Shown here: in pieces, positions 26,727 to 35,667 of the stretch
Position numbering within the stretch: the first letter of the stretch is position 1
How the letters are laid out: every line of letters starts with the position of its first letter
Source: Deferribacteraceae bacterium
Lineage (GTDB): Bacteria > Chrysiogenota > Deferribacteres > Deferribacterales > JAISNW01
Length of the DNA stretch: 35,919 nucleotides
Assembly (NCBI GenBank): GCA_031256375.1
Contig: JAIRQX010000052.1
Location: 1 to 35,919, forward strand
Direction of reading: 5' to 3'
Notes under the pieces: model-generated
What the model was told of the DNA's origin: nothing
The model's input: only the letters and a program-made list of their open reading frames with translations
Database searches by the model: none
Made by a program: the position numbers and the translations under genes

Positions 26727-27425
26727 ATGAAAGGGTATATACTGGTAATTGATGATGACAAAGAGATATGTGAGCTTGTCAGCCTTTTTCTGAAACTTGA
26801 AGGTTATAATATATTTACCGCGGGTACAGGGCTTGAAGGGTTGTCAGTATTCAGGGAAAAGTGTCCTGATCTGGTTATTCTTGACATCGGTCTGCCGGAT
26901 GTCAGCGGACAGCAGATATGCAGGCTTATCCGCAGTGAAAGTTCAGCGCCTGTTATTATCCTTTCCGCAAAAGACAGTGTTTCTGACAAGGTTATATGCC
27001 TTGATTATGGAGCGGATGATTATATCACAAAACCTTTTGAAAACATAGAACTTCTGGCGCGTATTCACGCTATAGAGAGGCGAACTGAAAAATACCGCGA
27101 ACGTCCGGAAGAAAGCGCCGTCAGTCTGTTCAGCTTTCATCATTTAAAAATAGACGCGGTCAAACGTCAGGTGACAAGCGGGGACAACAAAATAGCGCTT
27201 ACACCGAAAGAGTTTGAGCTTCTTTTTTATCTGAGCAAAAACGCGGGGAAAACGCTCCCCCGTGACAAGATAACCGAAGATCTCTGGGGTAACGATACTC
27301 TTTACCGTTGGTCAAGAAGTCTTGATGTACATATACAGAACCTCCGTCAAAAAATTGAGATAAACCCCAAAAACCCTGAAATAATAAAAACAGTTTCAGG
27401 CATAGGTTATAAGGTTAAAGAATGA
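26727..27425 (+). CDS. OmpR-type response regulator
   Basis: The receiver domain has the acidic DDD near residue 9, the phosphoacceptor D53 in LDIGLPDVSG, ILSAKD with the conserved Ser/Thr-like position, and K102 in GADDYITKPFE. The C-terminal winged helix includes LTPKEFELLFYLSKNAGKTL, then SRSLDVHIQNLRQKI and the GIGYKVKE hairpin. The product is 232 residues. I placed the start at 26727 because the family begins a few residues before ILVIDDD; an in-frame ATG at 26703 adds eight residues. It overlaps the kinase gene by four bases, so both form a two-component pair. Targets are unknown. Confidence 0.93.
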   Translation: MKGYILVIDDDKEICELVSLFLKLEGYNIFTAGTGLEGLSVFREKCPDLVILDIGLPDVSGQQICRLIRSESSAPVIILSAKDSVSDKVICLDYGADDYITKPFENIELLARIHAIERRTEKYRERPEESAVSLFSFHHLKIDAVKRQVTSGDNKIALTPKEFELLFYLSKNAGKTLPRDKITEDLWGNDTLYRWSRSLDVHIQNLRQKIEINPKNPEIIKTVSGIGYKVKE

Positions 27426-28945
27426 AATTGACCGTCAAGGTGGTAGGTCTTCTTACGCTTATGATAATTTTGATAATGATTCCGGCGGTTATTGCGACAT
27501 GGCAAAACCAGCGGAACTCTATTACAGAACAGGCGCGGATACGTGCGCTCACTATCTACCAAATGATAGTCGTAACCCGCCAATGGGTTGCGGAAAATCG
27601 AGACCGCATTGAGCCTGTGCCCGCCCAAGCGACAAAGGAGCTTTCTCAGTATGCGGATTATATGGCTGATTTTAAGTTTCATATCTCAAGCAATATCTTG
27701 GTAAATGAGGAAAATGCCCCCGACTCCTTTGAAATCCGCGCTATAGACGCGCTTAATAACGGCGCCGAAGAATATTCGGAAATATACAACATACCTGATA
27801 TGGGAGATGTTTATAGGTTCGCCGCCTCGCTTACGATAAACAAATCATGCATGCCGTGCCACGCCGGTCAGGGTTACAAAATAGATGATTTCCGCGGTCT
27901 GATTTCGGTAATTATACCACTGGCTGATCTTGAGGAGTCAATAAAAAAAGGGAACCGGACGCTGATTTTTACAGTATTTACCGGACTTGCGGGGATAATA
28001 ATAATCGTATGCCTCCTTTTATATAAACTGGTTCTGTATCCGATCGGTATGCTTACCGATGCGGTCGGCAAAATACGCCGAGGTAACTACAATGTAAAAA
28101 CAGAGATAAAAACAAACGATGAGATTCAGGAGCTGTCCGAGGCTTTTGACACAATGAGCGCACAGATCGCTGAAAATGAAGATACCCTGAAAGCGAAACT
28201 GGATGAGGCTGTAAAAAAATATATAGACCTTGTCGGAGAATTAGAAGAGAAAAACGCTCAACTTGACAGCCTAAACCAACTTAAAACAGACTTTCTGGAT
28301 TCTGTTGCCCATGAGATACGCACGCCATTGACTAAAATCATGTCATACACGGAGCTTTTAAATGATCCCCGTTTGGCGGACGATACCGCTTCCCGCGCTA
28401 AATTTGCGGATTCGCTGAAACGCAATGTGACTTCTATGACAGGGATGTTTAATGACATCATAACAATGAGGAGACTTGAATACGATCAGCATCCTTATCA
28501 CAGAATCCCTGTAGCGCTGAAAGAGATGATAACCGTTATTTTGGATAACTTTGAACGTGAAAGCACGGAAAAACAACTTAAAATTGAAATAAATATAGAT
28601 GAAAACCTGATTGCGCTGGTGGACGGTGAATCGTTCGGATACGCCATGTCAAACATCATTTCCAATGCCGTTAAATATTCTGAAAAGAACGGTAAAATTG
28701 TCATAAAAGCGGCAAAAACAGATGATAAAATCATAATGAGCTGTTGGGACGAAGGGGTAGGGATACCGCAGGAAGACCTTGCTCATGTGTTCAAACGGTT
28801 TCACAGAGGGAGTAATGTGAAACGAGAATATCCCGGCACAGGGCTGGGACTTGCGATAGTTGACAGGGTAATCAATGCCCACGAAGGTAAAATGGAAATC
28901 TTCTCGGAAGAGGGTAAATACACTGAAGTGCGTCTTACTCTATAA
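27422..28945 (+). CDS. Membrane sensor histidine kinase with c-type heme-like motif (DUF3365/Tll0287-like)
   Basis: This 507-residue kinase has one membrane helix at about residues 7-26 and another at about 181-205, enclosing a periplasmic domain of about 155 residues. That domain ends with SCMPCHAGQGY: the CxxCH (143-147) is the covalent heme c attachment motif, and the surrounding sequence resembles DUF3365/Tll0287-like sensor domains. A HAMP domain (about 203-255), a coiled stretch, HisKA with H297 in AHEIRTPL, and HATPase boxes (NIISNAVKYS, DEGVGIP, GTGLGLAI) follow. It probably senses redox state or a small ligand and phosphorylates the adjacent regulator. The ATG overlaps the regulator stop. 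Heme attachment and the signal are inference. Confidence 0.9.
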   Translation: MKLTVKVVGLLTLMIILIMIPAVIATWQNQRNSITEQARIRALTIYQMIVVTRQWVAENRDRIEPVPAQATKELSQYADYMADFKFHISSNILVNEENAPDSFEIRAIDALNNGAEEYSEIYNIPDMGDVYRFAASLTINKSCMPCHAGQGYKIDDFRGLISVIIPLADLEESIKKGNRTLIFTVFTGLAGIIIIVCLLLYKLVLYPIGMLTDAVGKIRRGNYNVKTEIKTNDEIQELSEAFDTMSAQIAENEDTLKAKLDEAVKKYIDLVGELEEKNAQLDSLNQLKTDFLDSVAHEIRTPLTKIMSYTELLNDPRLADDTASRAKFADSLKRNVTSMTGMFNDIITMRRLEYDQHPYHRIPVALKEMITVILDNFERESTEKQLKIEINIDENLIALVDGESFGYAMSNIISNAVKYSEKNGKIVIKAAKTDDKIIMSCWDEGVGIPQEDLAHVFKRFHRGSNVKREYPGTGLGLAIVDRVINAHEGKMEIFSEEGKYTEVRLTL

Positions 28946-29019
28946 CAAACGTCTTGCTCCGGTAAAATAATTGCCCTGAGTATATGAATATATCAGTATA
29001 TGGATATGTCAATTTCTTG

Positions 29020-29751
29020 TCAGAGTGGTAATTCAATAATAAAGATATGTTTACGGGCATTGCCTGTATTGGCGTAAGCGTTAAGAAATCTGTTTCTGCC
29101 CTGAACAGATCCCAAATTTTCACGGTAAACCTTCCCGCGTTTCTGTGTGGTGTTATAGATGTACCAGTCTTTCTCCGATATCCGGATTAAAAGCGCCACA
29201 TGGTAATGTTTTAAAGAAGAAGATCCGCGCTGACCTGACGTTTTGCTGAAACTTACCAGATAAAGATGATTTGAGCGTATTCTGTCAGGCAGTTCCCGCC
29301 ATGTTTCCGGCGCGTGCAGATCAAAGCCGAGAGGCGCCAGCCCGCTGCCGGCGGCAGGATCTGCCCGTACATTCCCGGGCAGAAGCAAAACGCGCTCCAA
29401 CCCCTCGGAAATATTCAGGATCATATCCCAGCCAAAATCCCAGTCCTGCCCTAATGGCGCGCCGGGACCGCTATCTCCCAGACGGTCATTTATTGCAACG
29501 GATAATGGGATATTTCTTTTCAGCAGAATACGGGATGCCTCAAGAACAAACCCGCTGCAGTTAAGTCCGGGGGTTGAAAAAAATTTATCATAGCCTGTAA
29601 ACAAAGTGTATCTGCCCTGTCCGTCAACACAGCCATCCACACGGTAAGGGATACCCAAAAAAACTGCCAGTATCTCTTCAGGACTTTTAACTGTTTGCGC
29701 CGTAACAGGAGTTACCCCAAAAAAAAGTATTAACAATATCCATATTCTCAT
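29020..29751 (-). CDS. Exported NlpC/P60-like putative cysteine peptidase
   Basis: The 243-residue product begins with a signal peptide (RIWILLILFFGVTPVTAQ) with a likely cleavage after TAQ. The mature part has PYRVDG, NCSGFVLEASRILL (candidate nucleophile Cys) and HYHVALLI (candidate His), the arrangement of NlpC/P60 papain-fold peptidases acting on peptidoglycan. A long insertion lies between Cys and His. Assignment rests on the Cys-His pattern alone. It starts four bases inside the alaS stop, so it is the last gene of this operon. Confidence 0.65.
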   Translation of the reverse strand: MRIWILLILFFGVTPVTAQTVKSPEEILAVFLGIPYRVDGCVDGQGRYTLFTGYDKFFSTPGLNCSGFVLEASRILLKRNIPLSVAINDRLGDSGPGAPLGQDWDFGWDMILNISEGLERVLLLPGNVRADPAAGSGLAPLGFDLHAPETWRELPDRIRSNHLYLVSFSKTSGQRGSSSLKHYHVALLIRISEKDWYIYNTTQKRGKVYRENLGSVQGRNRFLNAYANTGNARKHIFIIELPL

Positions 29752-32366
29752 ATAAGGCTATACAACTTTTCCAGCGCCTCATCAATTTTACCTGCATCTT
29801 TTCCGCCCGCCTGAGCCATATCGTCACGTCCGCCGCCTGTGCCGCCCGTAATTCTTGCGGCCTCTTTTATCAGCGCGCCCGCTTTATATCTTCCCGTTAT
29901 ATCAGGGGTCACGCGGCATACAAAGCTGACTTTGCCGTCAAACGCGGAAACTGTTATCACAATCCCTCTCTCTCTTATCTCCCCTGCCGCTATATCCGCC
30001 ATATTTCTGAGCAGAGCGTTATCAGCGTTATTGTCCTTTATCGTGACTATCCTCACACCGTTAATTATTTTAGCGGTTTTTACAGCTTCCAGAGCCTTAT
30101 AAGCCGTCTCTTTCTCTTTATAATCTTTAAGTATCCTGTCACGTTCTTTTATCTGCAACTGAAGTTCCGCTATCTTTTCCGCAACCTCTTCCGCAGTGGC
30201 TTTCAGATCTCGTGAAAGTTTATCCAACGCCGAATTTTTTGAGATGAGGTATAAAAGCGCCGCTCTGCCGGTAATTGCCTCAATCCTGCGTATCCCTGCA
30301 GCGACGCTTCCTTCAGACAGGATAACAAATGCGCATATCTCTGAAGTATTATTTACATGGCAGCCGCCGCAAAGTTCCTGAGAAACTCCTTTTACCTCCA
30401 CCACACGCACCGTGTCACCGTATTTTTCACCAAAAAGAGCAACAGCTCCTTCTTTTACCGCAACTTCACGGCTTTTATACGTTTTGCTCACAGGGTTGCC
30501 CGAAGCGATCATGTTGTTCACAAGCTCATTTATCTCCTTAAGTTTTTCCTGTGTTATCTGTCCTAAATTGTTGAAATCAAAACGCAGCCCGTCAGGTGAA
30601 ACTTGTGATCCCGCCTGATGGATATGCTCCCCTAACGACTGTCTGAGAGCTTTGTGCAGAAGGTGTGTAGCGGTGTGATTTTTCTCGGCGTCACGGCGTT
30701 TATCCGCATTAACAGTCATTTCAGCGCTATCGCCCACGTTGATTTTTCCTCCGGTCAAATCTCCCCTGTGTATTATGGCATCGCCCGCGCGGTAAGTTGT
30801 CTCTATTACCATAAGAGCGTCAGGAAAAAGAACAGAGCCTGAATCCCCTATCTGACCGCCGCCTTCGGGATAAAACGGGGTTTTATCGGTTATTATCTCA
30901 ATCTTCCCCGCGCCGGCGTTTTTTCTCTCCTCGCCGTCCGCGATAATTGCCAGAACTTTTCCTGTATATTTCAGCTCTTCATATCCTATAAATTCGCTTT
31001 TATGTATAGAACCCAGATTTATGGCAGTGTCAGAAACGTCACGCCCCCCGCCTCCCAATCCCGCTTTTTTAGCGCGTTCCTGCTGTCGCGCCATTAACTT
31101 ATCAAAACCTTCCATATCCAGTGTAAGTCCCGCATCTTCTGTTATATCTCTGAATAGGTCAACAGGAAAACCATGCGTGTCATACAGTTTAAATATCATC
31201 TCTCCTGATACCTGAGATTTTTCCGGTAATTTTTCCAGTATATCTTCCTGAATTATCTTTAAACCTGCGTTCAGTGTACGGCTGAACATCTCTTCCTCAG
31301 TCAGAGCTGTCTTTTCTATAAAGGCGCGTTTATCCGTCAGTTCCACATAGTGATCTTTCATAAAATCCACTACAAATGTACATATTTTATTGAAAAAGAT
31401 ACTTTCCATACCGAGCATACTGCCGTGGCGCATAGCGCGGCGCATGATCCTGCGCAGAACGTAACCCTTGCCGTCGTTTGAAGGCAGTACGCCGTCAGCT
31501 ATCAGAAAGGCTGCGCTGCGGGCATGATCCGCCAATACGCGCAGGGAAACGTCCCCCGCATTATCTTCGCCGTACTCCGTTCCAGCAAGTTTTGCAGCAT
31601 AATCTATAATAGGAAGGATAAGGTCAGTGTCATAATTGCTGTGAACCTGCTGAACAACTGATGTTACGCGCTCAAGCCCCATGCCGGTGTCTATGCTGGG
31701 GGCTGGCAGTGTGTGCAGTTTGCCGTTTTCATCCCTGTTATACTGCATAAATACAAGGTTCCATAACTCAAGATGCCGGTCACATTCGCAATCAGGGTTG
31801 CAATCAGGTTTACCACAGCCTGTACCCGGTCCCTGATCAATATATATCTCGCTGCACGGACCGCATGGACCTGTGTCGCCCATCTGCCAGAAGTTGTCTT
31901 TCTCTCCCCTCCGGTAAATTTTATCTTCCGGCAGTCCGACTGTATTACGCCAGAGATTAAACGCTTCGTCATCATCTCTATAAACAGTTACAAACATTTT
32001 ATCCGCCGGCAGCCTTAATACCTGTGTAAGAAAGTTCCATCCGTATGAAATGGCGTCTTTTTTGAAATAGTCGCCGAACGAAAAGTTCCCGAGCATCTCA
32101 AAAAATGTGTGGTGGCGTGATGTACGCCCTACGTTTTCCAGATCGTTGTGTTTGCCTCCCGCGCGCACGACTTTCTGGCAACTTGTCGCTCGATTGTACG
32201 GACGCGCAATCTTTCCCAGAAATATATCTTTAAACTGGTTCATCCCCGCGTTTGCAAAGAGCAGAGTATTGTCATTATGAGGTATAAGGCTCGATGACGC
32301 GACTGTCGTATGACCTTTATCCTCAAAATATTTTAAAAACGCCGCCCTGATTTCACTGCCTTTCAT
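29748..32366 (-). CDS. alaS: Alanyl-tRNA synthetase
   Basis: AlaS charges tRNA-Ala and edits misacylated species. The 872 residues include the class II core (FLKYFEDKGHTTVASSSLIPHND, FANAGMNQFKDIFLG, FEMLGNFSFGDYFK), GMGLERVTSVVQ, the editing-domain zinc ligands HTATHLLH and CGGCHV, and the C-terminal GGRDDMAQAGG of the C-Ala domain. The length is typical. It follows the LplT-like gene by 21 bases and overlaps the exported peptidase gene by four. Confidence 0.98.
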   Translation of the reverse strand: MKGSEIRAAFLKYFEDKGHTTVASSSLIPHNDNTLLFANAGMNQFKDIFLGKIARPYNRATSCQKVVRAGGKHNDLENVGRTSRHHTFFEMLGNFSFGDYFKKDAISYGWNFLTQVLRLPADKMFVTVYRDDDEAFNLWRNTVGLPEDKIYRRGEKDNFWQMGDTGPCGPCSEIYIDQGPGTGCGKPDCNPDCECDRHLELWNLVFMQYNRDENGKLHTLPAPSIDTGMGLERVTSVVQQVHSNYDTDLILPIIDYAAKLAGTEYGEDNAGDVSLRVLADHARSAAFLIADGVLPSNDGKGYVLRRIMRRAMRHGSMLGMESIFFNKICTFVVDFMKDHYVELTDKRAFIEKTALTEEEMFSRTLNAGLKIIQEDILEKLPEKSQVSGEMIFKLYDTHGFPVDLFRDITEDAGLTLDMEGFDKLMARQQERAKKAGLGGGGRDVSDTAINLGSIHKSEFIGYEELKYTGKVLAIIADGEERKNAGAGKIEIITDKTPFYPEGGGQIGDSGSVLFPDALMVIETTYRAGDAIIHRGDLTGGKINVGDSAEMTVNADKRRDAEKNHTATHLLHKALRQSLGEHIHQAGSQVSPDGLRFDFNNLGQITQEKLKEINELVNNMIASGNPVSKTYKSREVAVKEGAVALFGEKYGDTVRVVEVKGVSQELCGGCHVNNTSEICAFVILSEGSVAAGIRRIEAITGRAALLYLISKNSALDKLSRDLKATAEEVAEKIAELQLQIKERDRILKDYKEKETAYKALEAVKTAKIINGVRIVTIKDNNADNALLRNMADIAAGEIRERGIVITVSAFDGKVSFVCRVTPDITGRYKAGALIKEAARITGGTGGGRDDMAQAGGKDAGKIDEALEKLYSLI

Positions 32367-32387
32367 AATAAACTACCCCTTGATTCA

Positions 32388-33644
32388 TTAACCCAAACTA
32401 ATGTGTAAATAAAATGCAATCGCCAGATTTACCGCCGCAAGCAGGATAAATACAGATAATACGCTGAATCCCGCCGTGTATATGCCGATAACTATTATAA
32501 CGGACGCCACCATAAAAAACGAGTTTAATATATTGTTTGCCGCGATAACCCGCGCTATATAATTTTTATCCGCCTCTGTCTGCATAAGGGTGTAAAGAGG
32601 CACCGTATAAATCCCGCCGGAAAACGCTATACCGAATAAAAAGAGCAATGCCGGCAAACGCGCCGCGCTTTGTACAAACAATGTAGCATTATACAATATA
32701 TCCGGCGCGGCGGTAAACCGGCTGAAGACCACAAGCAGACAAGTACACAGCGCCATACCAAAAGCCCCCGCCGGCACAAAACGCAGAGACGGGTTTCCCT
32801 TTGATACTTTGCTGCAAAACACCGAACCCGCCGCTATCCCGACTGAGAAGATTGTCAGGCACATAGTCGTCACCGTTTCATCAGAGTATAAAAACTCCTT
32901 TGAAAATATAGAAATCTGCGCCAGAAATATAGACCCTACAAGCCAAAACCATGATATCAGCAAAAGGTATCTTAATAAATTGCGGTTCTGAGCCGCATAC
33001 CGCACCACATCAAAACTTTCCCTGAATACATTTCCGTTAATTTTCAGTCCGGGAGAACCTCCCGGAGCATACGCAATAAAACGGCTTGAGGTATAACCTA
33101 TAAATGCTGACAGCATCAATATAACGCTTATAAGAAAGACTCCGTTAGCCCGCAAGATCACAAGCCCGCCTATTACGGTTCCCACAAGGATTGAAATAAA
33201 CGTTCCCCCCTCCACATAAGCGTTTCCTGCCATGAGTTCATCACCTTTAAGCTGCTGCGGTAGAAGAGAATATTTTATCGGACCGAAAAATGTGGATTGG
33301 GCGCCCATCGCAAAAAGGATTATCATTAAAAACCATGTATTATTGCGGTAAAAAGCTATCACCGAAAACGCCATCAAAAAAAGTTCCATGATTTTATAAA
33401 AACGGGCAAGCTGCGCGCGGTCATATTTATCAGCAAGCTGTCCGGCTGTGGCGGAAAAGAGAAAATACGGCAGGATAAAAAGCCCTGCCGATAATGTAAC
33501 TAAAAGCCCCGCGCTCTGCGCGTCTTTGGCTATACGATATGTAATCAGTATCGTTACGGCATTTTTTAAAACACTGTCGCTGAAAGCGTTAAAAAATTGG
33601 GTTACAAAAATCGGCAGAAAACGTTGTTTAAATAAGAACGTCAC
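32388..33644 (-). CDS. LplT-like MFS transporter
   Basis: This 418-residue membrane protein has about twelve hydrophobic helices. The N-terminus FLPIFVTQFFNAFSDSVLKNA and the segments GQLADKYDRAQLARF and QSTFFGPIKYSLLPQQL match LplT, the inner-membrane lysophospholipid flippase that supplies the Aas acyltransferase. No Aas is encoded next to it or fused to it here. It starts with GTG (33644) overlapping the stop of the flavoprotein gene, so it lies within the alaS operon. The transport substrate is inferred from resemblance. Confidence 0.83.
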   Translation of the reverse strand: MTFLFKQRFLPIFVTQFFNAFSDSVLKNAVTILITYRIAKDAQSAGLLVTLSAGLFILPYFLFSATAGQLADKYDRAQLARFYKIMELFLMAFSVIAFYRNNTWFLMIILFAMGAQSTFFGPIKYSLLPQQLKGDELMAGNAYVEGGTFISILVGTVIGGLVILRANGVFLISVILMLSAFIGYTSSRFIAYAPGGSPGLKINGNVFRESFDVVRYAAQNRNLLRYLLLISWFWLVGSIFLAQISIFSKEFLYSDETVTTMCLTIFSVGIAAGSVFCSKVSKGNPSLRFVPAGAFGMALCTCLLVVFSRFTAAPDILYNATLFVQSAARLPALLFLFGIAFSGGIYTVPLYTLMQTEADKNYIARVIAANNILNSFFMVASVIIVIGIYTAGFSVLSVFILLAAVNLAIAFYLHISLG

Positions 33645-34219
33645 TTTTCGCCGTGTATTTTTTTAAGAAGCCATGCCATGTTTTGCCCGAGCACATCCAT
33701 GGTATGCTCCCCCTCTTTATCGGAGGTTATTTCGCCGATCTGGCGACCGTACCCCATATTCCAGTAACAGGAAGAAACTATATACACCTGAGAAATCTGA
33801 AAAAAGTGGTTCATAGTGTCAAATGTATGTATCGCTCCGCCTCTGCGCGCTACAGCCACTGAAGCGCCGCATTTGCGCCGGTACATATTATCATTTGCCA
33901 TCCCAACAAAACCGGCTCGGTCTATCAACGCCTTCATCTCAGCCGTGACATCGGCAAAATATGTAGGGCTTGCCAACACTATGCCGTCAGCTTCATCCAT
34001 TTTGGCAATAAGACCGTTCATATCGTCATTAACTGTACACCGCCTGTTTTTTGTATTAAAACATTTGCTGCATGCGGCGCAGCCGTGAAGTTTCAAACCG
34101 CCCATATCTGTTATCTCACTGTCAATGCCTTCAGCGGCAAGAGATTTTGCCAACCAGCCAAGCATAATGTGAGTATTCCCCCCTTTACGGGCGCTGCCGT
34201 TAAACATTGCCACTTTCAT
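33641..34219 (-). CDS. Flavodoxin-family FMN reductase with cysteine cluster
   Basis: The 192-residue protein begins MKVAMFNGSARKGGNT, the FMN phosphate-binding loop of flavodoxin-like NAD(P)H-dependent FMN reductases, and has ASPTYFADVTAEMKALIDR, also typical. CAACSKCFNTKNRRC forms a four-cysteine cluster like that of iron-sulfur flavoproteins, which transfer electrons between ferredoxin and low-potential acceptors. It lies 18 bases after the zinc-ribbon gene and overlaps the LplT-like gene. The electron partner is unknown. Confidence 0.85.
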   Translation of the reverse strand: MKVAMFNGSARKGGNTHIMLGWLAKSLAAEGIDSEITDMGGLKLHGCAACSKCFNTKNRRCTVNDDMNGLIAKMDEADGIVLASPTYFADVTAEMKALIDRAGFVGMANDNMYRRKCGASVAVARRGGAIHTFDTMNHFFQISQVYIVSSCYWNMGYGRQIGEITSDKEGEHTMDVLGQNMAWLLKKIHGEK

Positions 34220-34237
34220 AAAATGTGACCCCCTGTA

Positions 34238-34399
34238 TTATAAAACTTTCCCTTCGTCAAGCAGTTCGCGTATAATCATCTGTGTTCCATCGTCAGGGCA
34301 TTTCGGTATCTCTTCCGCAGGGATATATACTATCTGTATCCTGCCACACTTAGGACAGCGGACTTCAACCGCTTCCCGCCGTTCGTTGTCGTCTGTCAC
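34238..34399 (-). CDS. Small zinc-ribbon protein
   Basis: This 53-residue protein has CPKCG followed by CPDDGTQM, so three cysteines and an acidic or threonine neighbour could form a degenerate zinc ribbon. I placed the start at the GTG at 34399 because GGGAGG lies seven bases upstream; an earlier in-frame codon at 34456 has no ribosome site. It is the first gene of the run toward alaS. The function is unknown. Confidence 0.65.
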   Translation of the reverse strand: MTDDNERREAVEVRCPKCGRIQIVYIPAEEIPKCPDDGTQMIIRELLDEGKVL

Positions 34400-34563
34400 A
34401 GCGCCACCTCCCGCTAATTCAATTATTACTTTATTATTTAATCTTTGATAAAGCAAGAGGTTGGAGTACAGTTTGAGTTTTTAACTCCGTGTCCGTTTTA
34501 TCAGCGCCTTTTGATTTTTGTGACTTTTTGCTTTTCCTTGCATTTTAACTTCGTGGGTAATAA

Positions 34564-34598
34564 TATAATTGTACCCGAATTTTTTAAAAAAAGGGAGG
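34564..34598 (+). promoter_or_regulatory. Promoter -10 and strong ribosome site of the cytoplasmic kinase
   Basis: TATAAT (34564-34569) lies 24 bases before GGGAGG (34593-34598). The -35 is poor: TTGCAT at 34538-34543 is 20 bases away, while at 17 bases only CATTTT is present. A transcript starting near 34576 would have its first coding codon after the ribosome site, which argues against translation from upstream codons such as TTG at 34445. The rest of 34400-34603 holds no supported gene. Confidence 0.45.
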
Positions 34599-34603
34599 GT
34601 AAT

Positions 34604-35431
34604 ATTTTAAATAAACTGCTGAAAATACTTAAAAATAAGCTGATGATATTTAAAAATAAGAAGATCAAAAACCTTCTGGCGGAGGAAACTAAACATCGTA
34701 TGGAGGGTGAACGCCTTCTGATGCAGAGAAATAAGTCATCAGAGATGGGCAACATAATGGATGCAATCATACACCAATGGAAACACCCTCTCTCTACTTT
34801 ATTTTTCGTTGCCGGAATAGTTAAAGACGATTTGGAAAAAGATGAATTTAATCGCGAAGAGCTGCTTTCAAACGTTACGCTTATGTTGGAACAGATTCAA
34901 TTTATGACAGACACAGTAAATATGTTTCAGAATTTTTTCAAAAATAAACAGGATATAGAACGGTTTGATGTTGCCGCCGCTATAAATGATGTACTTTCCA
35001 TGTTTTCCTGTATATTAAAACAAAACAGTATAGATGCGAGGTTTGAAACAAATTTAGAAAAAGATGACCTTATTGTCACGGGAAATCCGAATGAGATACA
35101 GCAAATTGCGTTGAATCTGCTTATGAACTCAAAAGACGCCATACTTAATCGCCGCAAAAACCTGAACAACCAGATTCTTGAAGGGTTAGTAACCATAGAA
35201 ATTAAAAAAGAAGAAAGAAATCTGAATATAATATTTACCGATAACGGTGGCGGTATGCCGAAAAACGTAATCAGCCATATATTTGACCCTTATTTTACCA
35301 CAAAAAACATAGATGGTACAGGTATAGGGCTTTATATATCAAAACAAATAATCTCTAAATATAAAAATGGCGGCATGATTGCGCGGAATACGGAAAATGG
35401 CGCGCAGTTCGTTATTTCTATAGGTTTATAA
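34604..35431 (+). CDS. Cytoplasmic histidine kinase, possibly starting at ATT
   Basis: The predicted protein of about 275 residues has a lysine-rich coiled N-terminus, then the phosphoacceptor region SSEMGNIMDAIIHQWKHPL with the His in IIHQW, and HATPase boxes NEIQQIALNLLMNSKDAI, TDNGGGMP and GTGIGLYISKQI. This HQW type is common in kinases of the same subgroup, which usually carry a sensor domain before it; none is visible here. The only strong ribosome site (GGAGG at 34594-34598) lies five bases before an in-frame ATT at 34604; the first in-frame ATG, at 34643, has none. An ATG-based start would shorten it to 262 residues. No adjacent response regulator is present. Confidence 0.8.
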   Translation: MLNKLLKILKNKLMIFKNKKIKNLLAEETKHRMEGERLLMQRNKSSEMGNIMDAIIHQWKHPLSTLFFVAGIVKDDLEKDEFNREELLSNVTLMLEQIQFMTDTVNMFQNFFKNKQDIERFDVAAAINDVLSMFSCILKQNSIDARFETNLEKDDLIVTGNPNEIQQIALNLLMNSKDAILNRRKNLNNQILEGLVTIEIKKEERNLNIIFTDNGGGMPKNVISHIFDPYFTTKNIDGTGIGLYISKQIISKYKNGGMIARNTENGAQFVISIGL

Positions 35432-35494
35432 TTTTTTTGTAAAGTTTTATTAATTTATGCCGATAATGGTTTGAGAATGGTATGTAAGCAATAC

Positions 35495-35526
35495 AGCCGA
35501 AGGGAAGAACTCTTCGGCTTTTTTTG
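35495..35526 (+). terminator. Rho-independent terminator after the cytoplasmic kinase
   Basis: AGCCGAAG (35495-35502) and CTTCGGCT (35512-35519) form an 8-bp stem with a nine-base loop, followed by eight T residues. It lies 64 bases past the kinase stop and is the clearest intrinsic terminator in the window. The stretch 35527-35667 after it holds no gene that I can support. Confidence 0.85.
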
Positions 35527-35667
35527 TTATATCATTTTATTCTGTATTTAGTGTGGTACATTCCATGATATATGCTTGTAAAAAAACATTTTTGCACAGC
35601 CTATCGTCACTTTACGGAAGTTTATAAAACTTCTGCCAATGATTTTTTGTCTTTTTGCTAAAGTTTT

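Noticed and set aside
34445-34603. Extension of the histidine kinase to a TTG at 34445
   Set aside because: The stretch has no ribosome site, encodes a hydrophobic non-conserved peptide and includes a TATAAT box and the strong ribosome site at 34593.
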